DNA from: JABDPF01 sp037384065
GTDB taxonomy: Bacteria; Pseudomonadota; Gammaproteobacteria; Xanthomonadales; SZUA-36
Assembly: GCA_037384065.1 (NCBI GenBank)
Contig: JARROJ010000014.1
Location: 29,724 to 93,723, forward strand
DNA: 64,000 nucleotides
Direction of reading: 5' to 3'
The notes beneath the pieces were generated by a model. That model searched no databases. It had not been told where the DNA came from and saw only the letters and a list, made by a program, of their open reading frames with translations. Made by a program: the position numbers and the translations under genes. Of the stretch, positions 25,871-34,669 are shown one piece after another. Positions within the stretch are counted from its first letter, which is position 1; every line of letters starts with the position of its first letter.

Positions 25871-26182
25871 TCAGCGCTTTTCCTGGTCGCGCGAGACGAC
25901 CTCGTAATCGGCCTCGATCACCGACCGGTCGCCCTCGTCGGTGCGGTCCGGCTCCTCCCCGAACGGGTTCTCCGGCCGCACGCCGGCCGCTTTCAGGCGC
26001 CGGCGAATCCACCAGACCCGAAGCGCGATGACGCCCCAGGCGATCAGGCCCACCGCGATCGCCGCCGCGAACAGGAACAGGCCGAAGAAGGCGGCGCCGA
26101 CCACGGCCAGCACGCCGACCAATCCGGCCAGCAGGCGGGCGAACGGGTTGGCGGGGGGGCCGCCGATGCGGTAAACAGGCAT
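25871..26182 (-). CDS. Small membrane protein, unknown function
   Basis: 103 aa with two adjacent hydrophobic segments (about residues 15-55: LLAGLVGVLAVVGAAFFGLFLFAAAIAVGLIAWGVIAL) then a basic stretch RVWWIRRRLKAAG and an acidic cytoplasmic tail. Starts eight bases after the stop of the SLC13 transporter gene on the same strand, so probably cotranscribed with it. I do not recognise a named family. Confidence 0.75.
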   Translation of the reverse strand: MPVYRIGGPPANPFARLLAGLVGVLAVVGAAFFGLFLFAAAIAVGLIAWGVIALRVWWIRRRLKAAGVRPENPFGEEPDRTDEGDRSVIEADYEVVSRDQEKR

Positions 26183-26190
26183 GGCCGGCC

Positions 26191-28032
26191 TCAGAAGACC
26201 ACGTTGACCATCGCCAGCATGACGACGATGAAGATCACGCTCATCGGCGTGCCGACGCGGATGAAGTCCGCGACGCGGTAACCGCCCGGCCCCATGATCA
26301 GCGCGTTGACCTGGTGGGTCGGCAGAATGAACGCATTGGACGTCGCAAGCGCGACGATCAGCGCATACATGGTCGGGTTGGCGCCGGTCGCCAGCGCAAT
26401 ACTGACCGAGATGGGCACCAGGATGGTCGTCGCCCCGACGTTCGACATGACCAGGCTGAAGACCGTGGCGAGCACCGCGAGCGCCGCCTGGATGGCGATC
26501 TCGGGAACGTCACCGAGCACCTGCATGATCTCCTGCGCGATCCAGGCCGCGGTGCTGGTGCGCTCCATCGCCTGGCCGAGCGGGATCAGGCTGGCCAGCA
26601 GGAACACCGTTTTCCAGCTGACCGACTCGTAGGCCTCGTCGATGCTCAGCACGCCGGTCAGCACCATGCCCATCGCGCCGACCAGCAAGGCGATCGACAG
26701 CCGGTAATCGGTGAAGATGATCAGGCTCATCGAGAGCGCAAAGAAGAGCACCGCCCAGCCGACCTTGTGCGGGCGCTGCTCTTCGGCCGGAATGTCCGTG
26801 GCGACGACGAAATCGCGTTCCTGGCTGACGGCCGACAGGTCCCGCCAGGTGCTGTGCGAGACCAGGCAGTCGCCCGTTTCCAGTTCGACTTCGCGGACGT
26901 CCTCGGTCAGCGCCTCGCCGCGCCGGTTGACCGCCAGCACGCTGATGCCGAAGCGCGTGCGCAGACGCGCCTCCGCGATGGTCTGTCCGACCAGCCGCGA
27001 ACCGGGGGGAATGACGACTTCCGAGATGCCGGCACGGCTGGGATTGAACAGTCCGCCGAAGGTGCGCAGGCGGGGCTGGACACGGCACTCGTTGTCGAGC
27101 GCGAATCGCCCGACCACCTCGCGCGTGCCCATGACGCCCAGGATCGTGCCCACCCAGATCATCTCGTCCGCGGGCGGCGCCAGGCGCGGTTCGTCGGTAT
27201 TGCGGATCGCGAGCATCAGCGGCGCGCCTTCCATCTGCTCGGCGTCGGCGATCGTCATGCCGACCATCGGGCTGTCGACGGTGACCAGCAACTCGTAGAT
27301 GTCGCCCTCGATCCCGTACACGTCCGCGAAATAGCTCTTGGTCTTCGAGGGGGCGCCGCCACTCGGTTTTTCCGTGGGTTCGGGCAGCAACCATTTGCCG
27401 GCGATCAGAAAATAGAGGATGCCCGACGCCAGCATCACGATGCCGACCGGGGTCACGTCGAACAGGTGAAACGTCTCCAGCGTCTCGACGCCCGGCGGCA
27501 GCGTCTGGTTCGCATTTTCGATCAGGTCGTTGAGCAGGATCAGGGGGGAGGAGCCGACCATGGTCAGCGTGCCGCCCAGGATCGCGCAGGTGCCCATCGG
27601 CATCAGCAGGCGCGACAGGGGGATCTCGGTACGCACGGAAATCCGCGACATGACGGGCAGGAACAGCGCGGTCGCGCCGACGTTCTGCATCACGCCGGAA
27701 ATCAGCCCGACCGTACCCGACACCAGCGGTACGATGCGCGAAACCGTGCTGCCGCCCACCTTCAGGATCCAGCGCGAAACGACGGTCATGGCCCCGGTTC
27801 GGTCCAGTCCGGCGCCCAGGATCATGACGGCGATGATCGAAATCACCGCATTGGACGCGAACCCGTTGAACAGCTCACGCGACGGAACCAGGCCCAGCAG
27901 GCCGATGGCGACCATGACGAGCAGCGCGGCGATGTCGATCCGCACCAATTCGGATACGAACAGGCCAATGGTCGCGCTGAGCAACACCAGCACCAGCACC
28001 ATGTCCTGCGACAGATGAATTCCGGCTTCCAT
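26191..28032 (-). CDS. SLC13/DASS-type transporter with two internal TrkA-C domains
   Basis: 613 aa inner-membrane symporter of the sodium:sulfate/dicarboxylate group. Two transmembrane halves flank a soluble central region (residues about 220-390) holding two RCK_C/TrkA-C domains (SPMVGMTIADAEQ...GTILGVMG and GSRLVGQTIAEARL...GDCLVSHS). Conserved helical-hairpin motifs: MQNVGATALFLPVM with GGTLTMVGSSPLILLN in the first half, and MSNVGATTILVPIS in the second. Substrate (sulfate, organic acid or other anion) cannot be decided. It lies directly after trmB (stop and start adjacent). Confidence 0.9.
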   Translation of the reverse strand: MEAGIHLSQDMVLVLVLLSATIGLFVSELVRIDIAALLVMVAIGLLGLVPSRELFNGFASNAVISIIAVMILGAGLDRTGAMTVVSRWILKVGGSTVSRIVPLVSGTVGLISGVMQNVGATALFLPVMSRISVRTEIPLSRLLMPMGTCAILGGTLTMVGSSPLILLNDLIENANQTLPPGVETLETFHLFDVTPVGIVMLASGILYFLIAGKWLLPEPTEKPSGGAPSKTKSYFADVYGIEGDIYELLVTVDSPMVGMTIADAEQMEGAPLMLAIRNTDEPRLAPPADEMIWVGTILGVMGTREVVGRFALDNECRVQPRLRTFGGLFNPSRAGISEVVIPPGSRLVGQTIAEARLRTRFGISVLAVNRRGEALTEDVREVELETGDCLVSHSTWRDLSAVSQERDFVVATDIPAEEQRPHKVGWAVLFFALSMSLIIFTDYRLSIALLVGAMGMVLTGVLSIDEAYESVSWKTVFLLASLIPLGQAMERTSTAAWIAQEIMQVLGDVPEIAIQAALAVLATVFSLVMSNVGATTILVPISVSIALATGANPTMYALIVALATSNAFILPTHQVNALIMGPGGYRVADFIRVGTPMSVIFIVVMLAMVNVVF

Positions 28033-28770
28033 TCAGAGCGCTCCGCTCGATTCGACCCGCCGGTAGACCAGATCGAAGACGTCGTGGCCGAGACGCTCGC
28101 CGCGTCGCTCGTAGCGCGTCGGCGGCCGCCAGTCCGGCCTGGGACAGAATTCGCCGCGTGGCGAACGGTTTTCGAACGCCGGGGCTTCGGCCAGCACCGC
28201 GACCATGTGTTCCGCGTAAGGGGCCCAGTCGGTCGCGATGTGGAGGATGGCGCCGGGTTTCATCCTGCGCGCCAGCAGGGCCACGAACGGCGCCTGAACG
28301 AGGCGCCGCTTGTGGTGCCGTTTCTTGTGCCAGGGATCGGGAAAAAAGATTCGCACGCCATCCAGGCTGGCATCGGGCACGCGCCGGCGCAACAGGTCCA
28401 CGGCATCCTCGCAGGCGACACGTACGTTTTCCAGGCCATGTTCCTCGATCTTCAGCAGGAGGTGTCCCACGCCGGGGCGATGCACCTCGACGCCAAGGTA
28501 ATTCTCGTCCGGCCGAGCGCGGGCCATGCGCCAGGTCGCCGCACCGTTGCCAAACCCGATTTCCAGGATGACCGGCCGGTCGTTGCCGAACAGCGCGGCG
28601 AAATCGAGCGGCCCCTCGCCGGGCTCGACGCCGTAGCGCGGCCACAATTCCTCCAGGGCCCGCCGCTGACCTTCGGTGATCCGCCCCTTGCGCAGGACGT
28701 AGCTGCGCACCGGGCGGCGCCGGGGCGCCGCGTCCGCACGCTCTTCTACCCCGGCCGGACGTTCGTTCAT
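28033..28770 (-). CDS. trmB: tRNA (guanine-N7-)-methyltransferase TrmB
   Basis: 245 aa. It methylates G46 of tRNAs. SAM site VILEIGFGNGAATWRMA, then ENYLGVEVHRPGVGHLL, the diagnostic IFFPDPWHKKRHHKRRLVQ and IATDWAPYAEHM. ATG at 28770 chosen over an upstream extension lacking similarity. Followed immediately by the SLC13 gene; divergent from yqgE with a gap of 62 bases. Confidence 0.96.
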   Translation of the reverse strand: MNERPAGVEERADAAPRRRPVRSYVLRKGRITEGQRRALEELWPRYGVEPGEGPLDFAALFGNDRPVILEIGFGNGAATWRMARARPDENYLGVEVHRPGVGHLLLKIEEHGLENVRVACEDAVDLLRRRVPDASLDGVRIFFPDPWHKKRHHKRRLVQAPFVALLARRMKPGAILHIATDWAPYAEHMVAVLAEAPAFENRSPRGEFCPRPDWRPPTRYERRGERLGHDVFDLVYRRVESSGAL

Positions 28771-28832
28771 CGTCCATGCATTGTAGCAAGCGCGACTTGA
28801 AAAATGTTCGATCAACGCCCAATGTGGACGGC

Positions 28833-29414
28833 ATGGCGGAAGGAAACGGAAAACAGGCGCCGGGCTACCTCGACCAGCACATGCTGATCGCGATGCCCGG
28901 AATGGTGGACGACAATTTCGTCGGCAGCGTCACCCTGCTCTGCCAGCATAACGAGGCCGGCGCGATCGGCATCACCATCAACCGGCTGTCGGATTACAAC
29001 CTGGGCGAGATATTCACCCAGCTGAAACTCGAATGCGACGACGAAACCGTGCGCCAACTGCCCGTGCTGGAAGGCGGGCCGGTCTCGCGCGACCGCGGTT
29101 TCGTCGTGCACAGCCCGAAAGACGGCTATGAGTCGAGCCTGCACATCGGCCCGGACATGATGGTCACCACGTCGCGTGACGTGCTGGCCGACATCGCGGC
29201 CGGCGACGGCCCCGGCAAGTTCATGGTCGCACTGGGCTACGCGGGCTGGGGCGGCGGCCAACTGGAAGACGAGATGCTGGCCAACGCCTGGCTGTCGGTT
29301 CCCGCCGACACCGCCATCGTGTTCGATCTGCCGGTGCCGAGACGCTTCGACGAGGCGCTCGGCCGACTCGGCGTGCGCGCCGACATGCTGCACTCGGAAG
29401 CCGGCCATGCCTGA
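28833..29414 (+). CDS. yqgE: YqgE/AlgH family protein
   Basis: 193 aa. Family hallmarks: HMLIAMPGMVDDNFVGSVTLLCQHNEAGAIGITINR, VLEGGPVSRDRGFVVHS, VTTSRDVLADIA and VALGYAGWGGGQLEDEMLANAWL, with the end SEAGHA close to E. coli YqgE. Function poorly known (AlgH was linked to alginate control in Pseudomonas). It overlaps ruvX by eight bases, the conserved pairing. Confidence 0.94.
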   Translation: MAEGNGKQAPGYLDQHMLIAMPGMVDDNFVGSVTLLCQHNEAGAIGITINRLSDYNLGEIFTQLKLECDDETVRQLPVLEGGPVSRDRGFVVHSPKDGYESSLHIGPDMMVTTSRDVLADIAAGDGPGKFMVALGYAGWGGGQLEDEMLANAWLSVPADTAIVFDLPVPRRFDEALGRLGVRADMLHSEAGHA

Positions 29415-29847
29415 AGCCGCGCTGCCCCGCGGTTATATCCTGTCCTTCGATTACGGCCTGAAGCGCATCGGGGTGGCGGTCGGCCAGGCGACGACCGGCA
29501 CCGCGACACCCCTGGAAACCGTGCGCCACGGCCGCGAACCCGACTGGGACTCGATCGCCCGGCTGATCCGGGACTGGCGCCCCGCGCTCGCGCTGGTCGG
29601 CCTTCCGCTCGGCGCCGAAGGCGACGAAACGCCGATGTCGCGCGCGGCGCGCGCGTTCGGCGCCGCCCTCGGCGAACGATTCGCCATCACCGTCGAATTC
29701 ATCGACGAGCGCCTGACCTCGCATGCCGCATCGGCCCGCTTCGTCGAGCAGCGCGCCAGCGGCGCACTGCGCCGCAAGCACGCCGACCGCGTCGACGCGA
29801 TCGCCGCCCAGATCATGCTGGAAAACTATCTGCAGGCCCGGGGATGA
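29407..29847 (+). CDS. ruvX: RuvX/YqgF family 16S pre-rRNA nuclease
   Basis: 146 aa RNase H-fold nuclease that matures the 5' end of 16S rRNA. Motifs: LSFDYGLKRIGVAVG (catalytic Asp), LVGLPLGAEGDETPMSRAARAF, FIDERLTSHAA and the C-terminal HADRVDAIAAQIMLENYL. Translationally coupled to yqgE upstream and to a DNA glycosylase gene downstream (ATGA). Confidence 0.94.
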   Translation: MPEAALPRGYILSFDYGLKRIGVAVGQATTGTATPLETVRHGREPDWDSIARLIRDWRPALALVGLPLGAEGDETPMSRAARAFGAALGERFAITVEFIDERLTSHAASARFVEQRASGALRRKHADRVDAIAAQIMLENYLQARG

Positions 29848-30356
29848 CCCGCATCGAAGGGTTTCCGCCGCTGGCCCGTGCCGATGCCCGCGCCCTCGTT
29901 CTCGGCAGCATGCCGAGCCGCGAATCGCTGGCGCGGCAGCAGTACTACGCCCATCCGCGCAATGCCTTCTGGCCGATCATGGCCCGCCTGTTCGGGCTGC
30001 GGGCCGGGGATTACCGGGAACGCGCCGCCGAGCTGACCGCGCGGGGTGTGGCGGTCTGGGACGTGCTGCATGCCTGCACGCGGCCCGGCAGCCTCGATTC
30101 GGCGATCGACGAGGCCAGCATCGAGACCAACGACTTCGCCGCGTTTTACGCCGCGCATCCGAAGATCCGCCGCGTGTTCTTCAACGGCGCCAAGGCCGAG
30201 TCGGTGTACCGGCGCCGGGTGCTGCCGACGCTCGACGGCGCCGCCGCCGACCTGCCGCTGCAGCGCCTGCCGTCGACCAGCCCGGCCCATGCCAGCCTCG
30301 ACCTCGAAGGCAAGACCGCCGCCTGGCGGGTACTGGCCGAGCACGGGTTAGAATGA
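29844..30356 (+). CDS. Hypoxanthine-DNA glycosylase (uracil-DNA glycosylase superfamily, family 6)
   Basis: 170 aa. The motif VLGSMPSRESLARQQYYAHPRNAFWPIMARLFG (residues about 20-50) is diagnostic for the deoxyinosine glycosylase branch of the UDG superfamily, which uses Asn in NAFW as the catalytic residue. The second motif is LQRLPSTSPAHAS. It removes hypoxanthine arising from adenine deamination. The overlapping ATGA start with ruvX shows it belongs to the yqgE-ruvX operon. Confidence 0.88.
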   Translation: MTRIEGFPPLARADARALVLGSMPSRESLARQQYYAHPRNAFWPIMARLFGLRAGDYRERAAELTARGVAVWDVLHACTRPGSLDSAIDEASIETNDFAAFYAAHPKIRRVFFNGAKAESVYRRRVLPTLDGAAADLPLQRLPSTSPAHASLDLEGKTAAWRVLAEHGLE

Positions 30357-30360
30357 AGCC

Positions 30361-30942
30361 GTGAAGCGAATCTGTGTCTATTGCGGTTCGAGCCCCGGTC
30401 ACTCTGCGGCGTATGCCGCCGCGGGCCGGCGGCTCGGCGCCGAGCTCGCGCGGCGCGGACTCGGCCTGGTCTACGGCGGCGCCAGCGTCGGAATCATGGG
30501 GGTCGTGGCCGACGCGGTGCTCGCGCACGGCGGCGAAGTGATCGGCGTGCTGCCCCACTTCTTCGCGGACAAGGAAGTCGCCCACCAGGGGCTCGACGAG
30601 TTGCTGGTGGTCGATTCGATGCACGAACGCAAGGCGCGAATGGCGGAATTGTCCGACGGCTTCGTGGCCCTGCCGGGCGGCTGGGGTACGCTCGAGGAGA
30701 TTTTCGAGGTGCTGACCTGGGCGCAGCTCGGCCTGCACGAAAAACCGTGCGGCCTGCTCGATGTCGGCGGCTACTTCGACGACCTGTACCGATTCCTGGA
30801 GCGCGCCGTCGCCGAAGGGTTCGTGCGCGACGACTACCGGCCGATGATCATGCTGGACGACTCGGAGACCCGCCTGCTCGACCGCTTCGCCGCCTATCGC
30901 GCGCCCCGCGTCCGCAAATGGATCCGTCCGGAGGAGACATGA
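30361..30942 (+). CDS. LOG family nucleotide 5'-monophosphate phosphoribohydrolase
   Basis: 193 aa Rossmann-type protein. Signature PGGWGTLEEIFEVLTWAQLG with GGASVGIMGVVADAVL and the conserved Arg in HERKARM. LOG enzymes release a base from NMPs (cytokinin riboside monophosphates in plants; purine nucleotides in bacteria such as PpnN relatives). GTG start four bases after the glycosylase stop. Next to a deoxyinosine glycosylase, a nucleotide-cleanup role is possible. Confidence 0.92.
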   Translation: MKRICVYCGSSPGHSAAYAAAGRRLGAELARRGLGLVYGGASVGIMGVVADAVLAHGGEVIGVLPHFFADKEVAHQGLDELLVVDSMHERKARMAELSDGFVALPGGWGTLEEIFEVLTWAQLGLHEKPCGLLDVGGYFDDLYRFLERAVAEGFVRDDYRPMIMLDDSETRLLDRFAAYRAPRVRKWIRPEET

Positions 30943-31364
30943 TCAAGGTTCGACTGATCGACCACATCGTGCTGCGCACGCAGAACCTGGAGCGCATGCT
31001 GCATTTCTACGACCACGTGCTGGGCTGCCGGATCGAACGCCGCCTGCCGGCGCATGTCGGCCTGACCCAGCTTCGCGCCGGCCAGTCCCTCATCGATCTC
31101 GTGGACGTCGACAGCGAACTCGGCCGGGCCGGCGGACCGCCGCCGTCCGGCACCGCGAAGAGCGTCGACCATTTCTGCCTGCAGATCGAGGCGATCAGCG
31201 AGCAGGAACTGCGCGAGTGGCTGGAATCGAACGGGATCGAGGTCGGCGACTTCGCGGTGCGCTACGGCGCGGAGGCCTTTGGCTCGTCGGTCTACATCCG
31301 CGACCCGGACGACAACATCGTCGAGCTGCGCCTCGGCCTGACGAACATCCGCGGCGCGCCCTGA
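30939..31364 (+). CDS. VOC family protein (glyoxalase-like)
   Basis: 141 aa. VOC fold with likely metal residues: IDHIVLRTQNLERMLHFYDHVLGC (His), SVDHFCLQIEAI (His) and the C-terminal SVYIRDPDDNIVELR (Glu). Similar to fosfomycin/bleomycin-resistance and glyoxalase-like single-domain proteins; the substrate is not known. GAGGAG precedes the ATG, which overlaps the LOG stop (ATGA). Last gene of the yqgE operon. Confidence 0.88.
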   Translation: MIKVRLIDHIVLRTQNLERMLHFYDHVLGCRIERRLPAHVGLTQLRAGQSLIDLVDVDSELGRAGGPPPSGTAKSVDHFCLQIEAISEQELREWLESNGIEVGDFAVRYGAEAFGSSVYIRDPDDNIVELRLGLTNIRGAP

Positions 31365-31424
31365 TTCGGCGTCATCCTTCACGTTCGACGCATCGACTGC
31401 CGCGTACCGTCGGCGCGGGGCACA

Positions 31425-32330
31425 CTACCTTTGCGATACGGCGAACGCCGATTCGAAGCGCCAGGTCCTCGTGATGTGCAGGATGTCCACGCGCTCCGCG
31501 ATGTTGTCCGGCAGGGGCGCGTAGGGCGCCGCCAGGCGCACGATGCGCGCCGCCGCCTGGTCGATCTCCGGAATGCCCGAGCTGCGGCGTACGTCGATGC
31601 TTTCGACCGTGCCGTTGCGGCGGATGCCGACGGTCATCACCAGGTCACCGTGCAGTTTTCGCGCGCGCAGTTCGGTCGGGTAATTCAGGTTGCCGACCCG
31701 CTCGACCTTGGACACCCAGCTGCTCATGTAGCTGGCGAATTCGTACTCGCGGGTGTTGGCCGAGATGAATTCGCGGCGCGGCAACTTCGATTTCCAGCGC
31801 GTCTCGCTGCTCAACTCGGGCTGCAGGCTGGCCATCTCCATGCTCTGCCGGACCAGTTCGGCGGCCTCCGGCATCGGCGCCTCGGGTTGCTCCGCCAGGT
31901 TGGGGTCCAGCGCCTTCTCGGACGGCGCTTCGGCCGCGAGGATCTCCCGCTGTTCGACAGCGAGCTGCGGCACCTGTTGCCGGGCCTGCTGCGCATCGGC
32001 GCCCTCCTGCGGTCCGGGCAGCGGGCCGCTGACCGTTTCCGACGGACGAACGTCCTCGGTGGTGTCGCCGCCCCCCTTCTGGGTGGCCTGGGCGAGGTAA
32101 TCCGCCTCTTCGGGTTCGCTCTCGGAGCGCCACTGCACCAGCACGACGTCCAGCGTGTCCGCGAGCCGGGGCGGCGGCGTCAGTGACAGGCCGAAGCCGA
32201 GACCGAACACGACCAGCACGTGCAGCGCGGTCGCCATGACCAGGAACACCATGAAACGATCCCGGGTCCATGCCGGGTAGCGAATGTCTTTCAGCGTCAT
32301 GCCGTCGGTCCCAAATCCGTTTGCCTCCAT
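31425..32330 (-). CDS. TonB-family energy transducer-like protein
   Basis: 301 aa. A single N-terminal TM helix (about residues 27-50, FMVFLVMATALHVLVVFGLGFGL) with a His in the membrane, a long periplasmic Glu/Pro/Gln-rich spacer and a C-terminal TonB domain (YMSSWVSKVERVGNLNYP...VMTVGIRRNGTVESIDVRRSSGIPEIDQAAARIVRLAAPYAPLP). No exbB or exbD lies nearby. GAGG five bases before the ATG fixes the start. Downstream of gshB by seven bases, as in Pseudomonas, where the gshB-adjacent TonB3 has been connected to twitching motility. Confidence 0.9.
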   Translation of the reverse strand: MEANGFGTDGMTLKDIRYPAWTRDRFMVFLVMATALHVLVVFGLGFGLSLTPPPRLADTLDVVLVQWRSESEPEEADYLAQATQKGGGDTTEDVRPSETVSGPLPGPQEGADAQQARQQVPQLAVEQREILAAEAPSEKALDPNLAEQPEAPMPEAAELVRQSMEMASLQPELSSETRWKSKLPRREFISANTREYEFASYMSSWVSKVERVGNLNYPTELRARKLHGDLVMTVGIRRNGTVESIDVRRSSGIPEIDQAAARIVRLAAPYAPLPDNIAERVDILHITRTWRFESAFAVSQR

Positions 32331-32337
32331 CGCGTCC

Positions 32338-33312
32338 TCAGTCGCGCAACGCCTCCATGGCGTCGAACAGGTCGCCCGCGATATTCAGCCCGTACGCCGC
32401 ATCCAGCTCGCGGATGCAGGTCGGGCTGGTCACGTTGACCTCGGTCAGCCAGTCGCCGATGACGTCCAGCCCCGCGAACAGGATACCGCGTCGAACCAGT
32501 TCCGGTGCAACCTGGCTCACGATCCAGCGGTCCCGTTCGCTCAGTTCGACGCCGACGCCGGTGCCGCCCTTGGCGAGGTTGCCGCGAAAATCCCCGGCGC
32601 CGGGAATGCGCGCCAGCGCATAGGGCACCGGCTCGCCACCGACCACCAGCACCCGCTTGTCACCCTGCGTGATCTCGGGGATGAACCGCTGCACGATGAC
32701 CAGTTCCCGGTCCTTGCGCGTGATCGTTTCGAGGATCACGTTCAGGTTGGGGTCGTCGGGCTCGACCCGGAAGATCGATTCGCCCCCCATGCCGTCGAGC
32801 GGCTTGACGACGGACAGGCCCTGCGCCTGCACGAATTCACGGATCTCGCGCGAATGGCGCGTGATCAGGGCCGGCACGCAACACTGGGGAAACCGGGTAA
32901 TGAAGAACTTCTCGTTCGCGTCCCGCAGCGCCTGCGGTCGGTTGACCACGGTCACCCCGGCCTGCTCCGCGAGATCGAGAACGTAGGTCGTGTAGACGTA
33001 GTCCATGTCGAACGGCGGATCCTTGCGCATCAGCAGGAAATCGAGTTCGGCCAGTTCGCGGTTCTCCGCCGCGCCGAGCGTGAACCAGTCGTCCGCATCG
33101 TCGCGCACTTCGAGCGGCGCCATGCGGCCGAACGGCGCGCCATCGCGAACGGTGAGGTCGTCCGGTTCCATGTACCGGATCTCGTGGCCCCGCCGCTGGG
33201 CTTCCAGCAACATGGCGAAGGTCGAGTCCTTGTACATGGCGATGCCGGCGATCGGGTCCATGATGACTCCGGTGCGCCAGGGCCGGCCGTTTGCTCGGGA
33301 TACGTCGCTCAT
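32338..33312 (-). CDS. gshB: Glutathione synthetase
   Basis: 324 aa ATP-grasp ligase joining gamma-glutamylcysteine and glycine. Conserved text: VIMDPIAGIAMYKDSTFAMLLEAQRRGHEI, LMRKDPPFDMDYVYTTYVLD, VVKPLDGMGGESIFRV, GDKRVLVVGGEPVPYALARIP and INVTSPTCIRELD. A hairpin CGGGCGA-A-TCGCCCG (33332-33346) lies in the leader on this strand, about 20 bases before the ATG. Divergent from the pilus chemosensory operon. Confidence 0.97.
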   Translation of the reverse strand: MSDVSRANGRPWRTGVIMDPIAGIAMYKDSTFAMLLEAQRRGHEIRYMEPDDLTVRDGAPFGRMAPLEVRDDADDWFTLGAAENRELAELDFLLMRKDPPFDMDYVYTTYVLDLAEQAGVTVVNRPQALRDANEKFFITRFPQCCVPALITRHSREIREFVQAQGLSVVKPLDGMGGESIFRVEPDDPNLNVILETITRKDRELVIVQRFIPEITQGDKRVLVVGGEPVPYALARIPGAGDFRGNLAKGGTGVGVELSERDRWIVSQVAPELVRRGILFAGLDVIGDWLTEVNVTSPTCIRELDAAYGLNIAGDLFDAMEALRD

Positions 33313-33494
33313 CCTGTCTACCCTGATTACGCGGGCGAATCGCCCGTCGGTTTCGCAGTCCGTTATTATCGACTCTAGCGGAGATCGGTACCAGCGATCA
33401 AACGCGGGCGCGGGCCTCGAGCGATGACCAATGACCCGTGTTAGCTTTTCCTTATAAGCTGTTGATTACTTCTGGAATCTGCAAGCGAAAGTGG

Positions 33495-33523
33495 TAGACT
33501 AGATGGTCCCGGTGGACTATATT
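33495..33523 (+). promoter_or_regulatory. Candidate sigma-70 promoter of the pil-chp operon
   Basis: TAGACT, 17 bases, TATATT; start near 33530, giving a leader of about 60 bases before pilG. The match is moderate. The -10 lies inside an inverted repeat (33509-33529). Confidence 0.4.
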
Positions 33524-33529
33524 CACCGG
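33509..33529. promoter_or_regulatory. Inverted repeat CCGGTG-N9-CACCGG around the pilG -10
   Basis: Six-base arms bracket the TATATT element, so a protein bound here would block initiation. The factor is unknown. Confidence 0.35.
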
Positions 33530-33591
33530 AAACGGGCACCACCGGGCGTCGCACAGCGCCCGCTTCAGCTCGATTGACCAGGGAAGGATAT

Positions 33592-34005
33592 ATGACTGAA
33601 GAGCACACCCCCGAGAAGGCCGATGGCGCCTCCGGTTCCGCCGCGCTGCGCATCCTCGTCGTCGACGACAGCTCCACCATCCGGCGTTCGGCCGAGTCGA
33701 TGCTCAAGGGCGAGGGGTACGACGTGGTCACCGCGGAGAACGGGTTCGAAGCCCTGTCCATGGTGGCCCGGCACAAACCCGACCTGATTTTCGTCGACAT
33801 CATGATGCCGCGCCTCGACGGCTATCAGACCTGCGCGATCATCAAGAACAACGCCGAATACCGGGCCACACCGGTCGTCATGCTGACCAGCAAGGACGGT
33901 CTCTTCGACCAGGCGCGCGGCCGGGTCGTCGGGTCCGACCTGTACCTGACCAAGCCCTTCACCAAAGAGGAACTGCTCGCCGCCGTGGCACAACACGCCG
34001 CCTAG
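33592..34005 (+). CDS. pilG: Twitching motility response regulator PilG
   Basis: 137 aa single receiver domain. Acidic pocket Asp25-Asp26, phosphoacceptor Asp69 in LIFVDIMMPRLDGYQTCAIIKNN, and YLTKPFTKEELL with the conserved Lys. The wording closely follows P. aeruginosa PilG (MMPRLDGYQTCALIKNN, SKDGLFDKAKGRIVGSD). It controls pilus extension through the Chp pathway. AAGGA precedes the ATG at 33592. First gene of the operon; pilH, which usually follows, is absent. Confidence 0.94.
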   Translation: MTEEHTPEKADGASGSAALRILVVDDSSTIRRSAESMLKGEGYDVVTAENGFEALSMVARHKPDLIFVDIMMPRLDGYQTCAIIKNNAEYRATPVVMLTSKDGLFDQARGRVVGSDLYLTKPFTKEELLAAVAQHAA

Positions 34006-34050
34006 ACGAATGCACATCGACGTTCCACGAACAGGGAAGTGAATGGACAG

Positions 34051-34599
34051 ATGACAGGAATCGGTACGAACACCGCCTTCGCAAAACTGCTCGAGTACGA
34101 GAAGCGGGCGGCCGCGTTCCGTCCGGGCAGCCGCGAGGGACACGGACCGGCGGACGAATGGACCGGGATCGTTTTCCGCCTCGCCGGCCAGCGCGTCACC
34201 TGCAACATCGACCGCATCAGCGAAATTCTGCCGTGCGCGCCGTCGACCGCGGTGCCCGGGGCCAAACCGTGGATCATCGGCCTCGCCAACGTGCGCGGCG
34301 AACTGCTCACCGTGATCGATCTGGCCGGCTACCTGAGCGGGACGCCGTCCACCCCGGGGCCGGGCAGCCGACTGCTGGCGGCCAGTCTCAGCAAGGCGCC
34401 GATCGGCCTGCTGGTCGACGAAGTGCTCGGTCAGCGCCACTTCCTCGACAGCGACGCACAACCGGCCGAACTGGATGACGGCTCGCCGCTGCAGGGCGTC
34501 GTGGCGCGCCAGCACCCGCTCGGCGCGGAAACCTGGTACGAACTGGACCTGGACCGGCTGTTCACCTCGCCGGAGTTTCTCCATGGCGCGGCGACATAG
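34051..34599 (+). CDS. pilI: CheW-like adaptor PilI
   Basis: 182 aa CheW-domain protein connecting the PilJ receptor to ChpA. Domain spans about residues 30-170: VFRLAGQRVTCNIDRISEILP, the receptor/kinase groove IIGLANVRGELLTVIDLAGYL and GLLVDEVLGQRHF. ATG at 34051 chosen; a GTG at 34039 is too close to the AGGGA site. Directly follows pilG. Confidence 0.92.
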   Translation: MTGIGTNTAFAKLLEYEKRAAAFRPGSREGHGPADEWTGIVFRLAGQRVTCNIDRISEILPCAPSTAVPGAKPWIIGLANVRGELLTVIDLAGYLSGTPSTPGPGSRLLAASLSKAPIGLLVDEVLGQRHFLDSDAQPAELDDGSPLQGVVARQHPLGAETWYELDLDRLFTSPEFLHGAAT

Positions 34600-34669
34600 C
34601 GCGCGGAACGCCGCCGGGCCAGGACGTCAGAGAGGGTTCCTCGAAAAGAGCGATGATAGGCAACGAACC

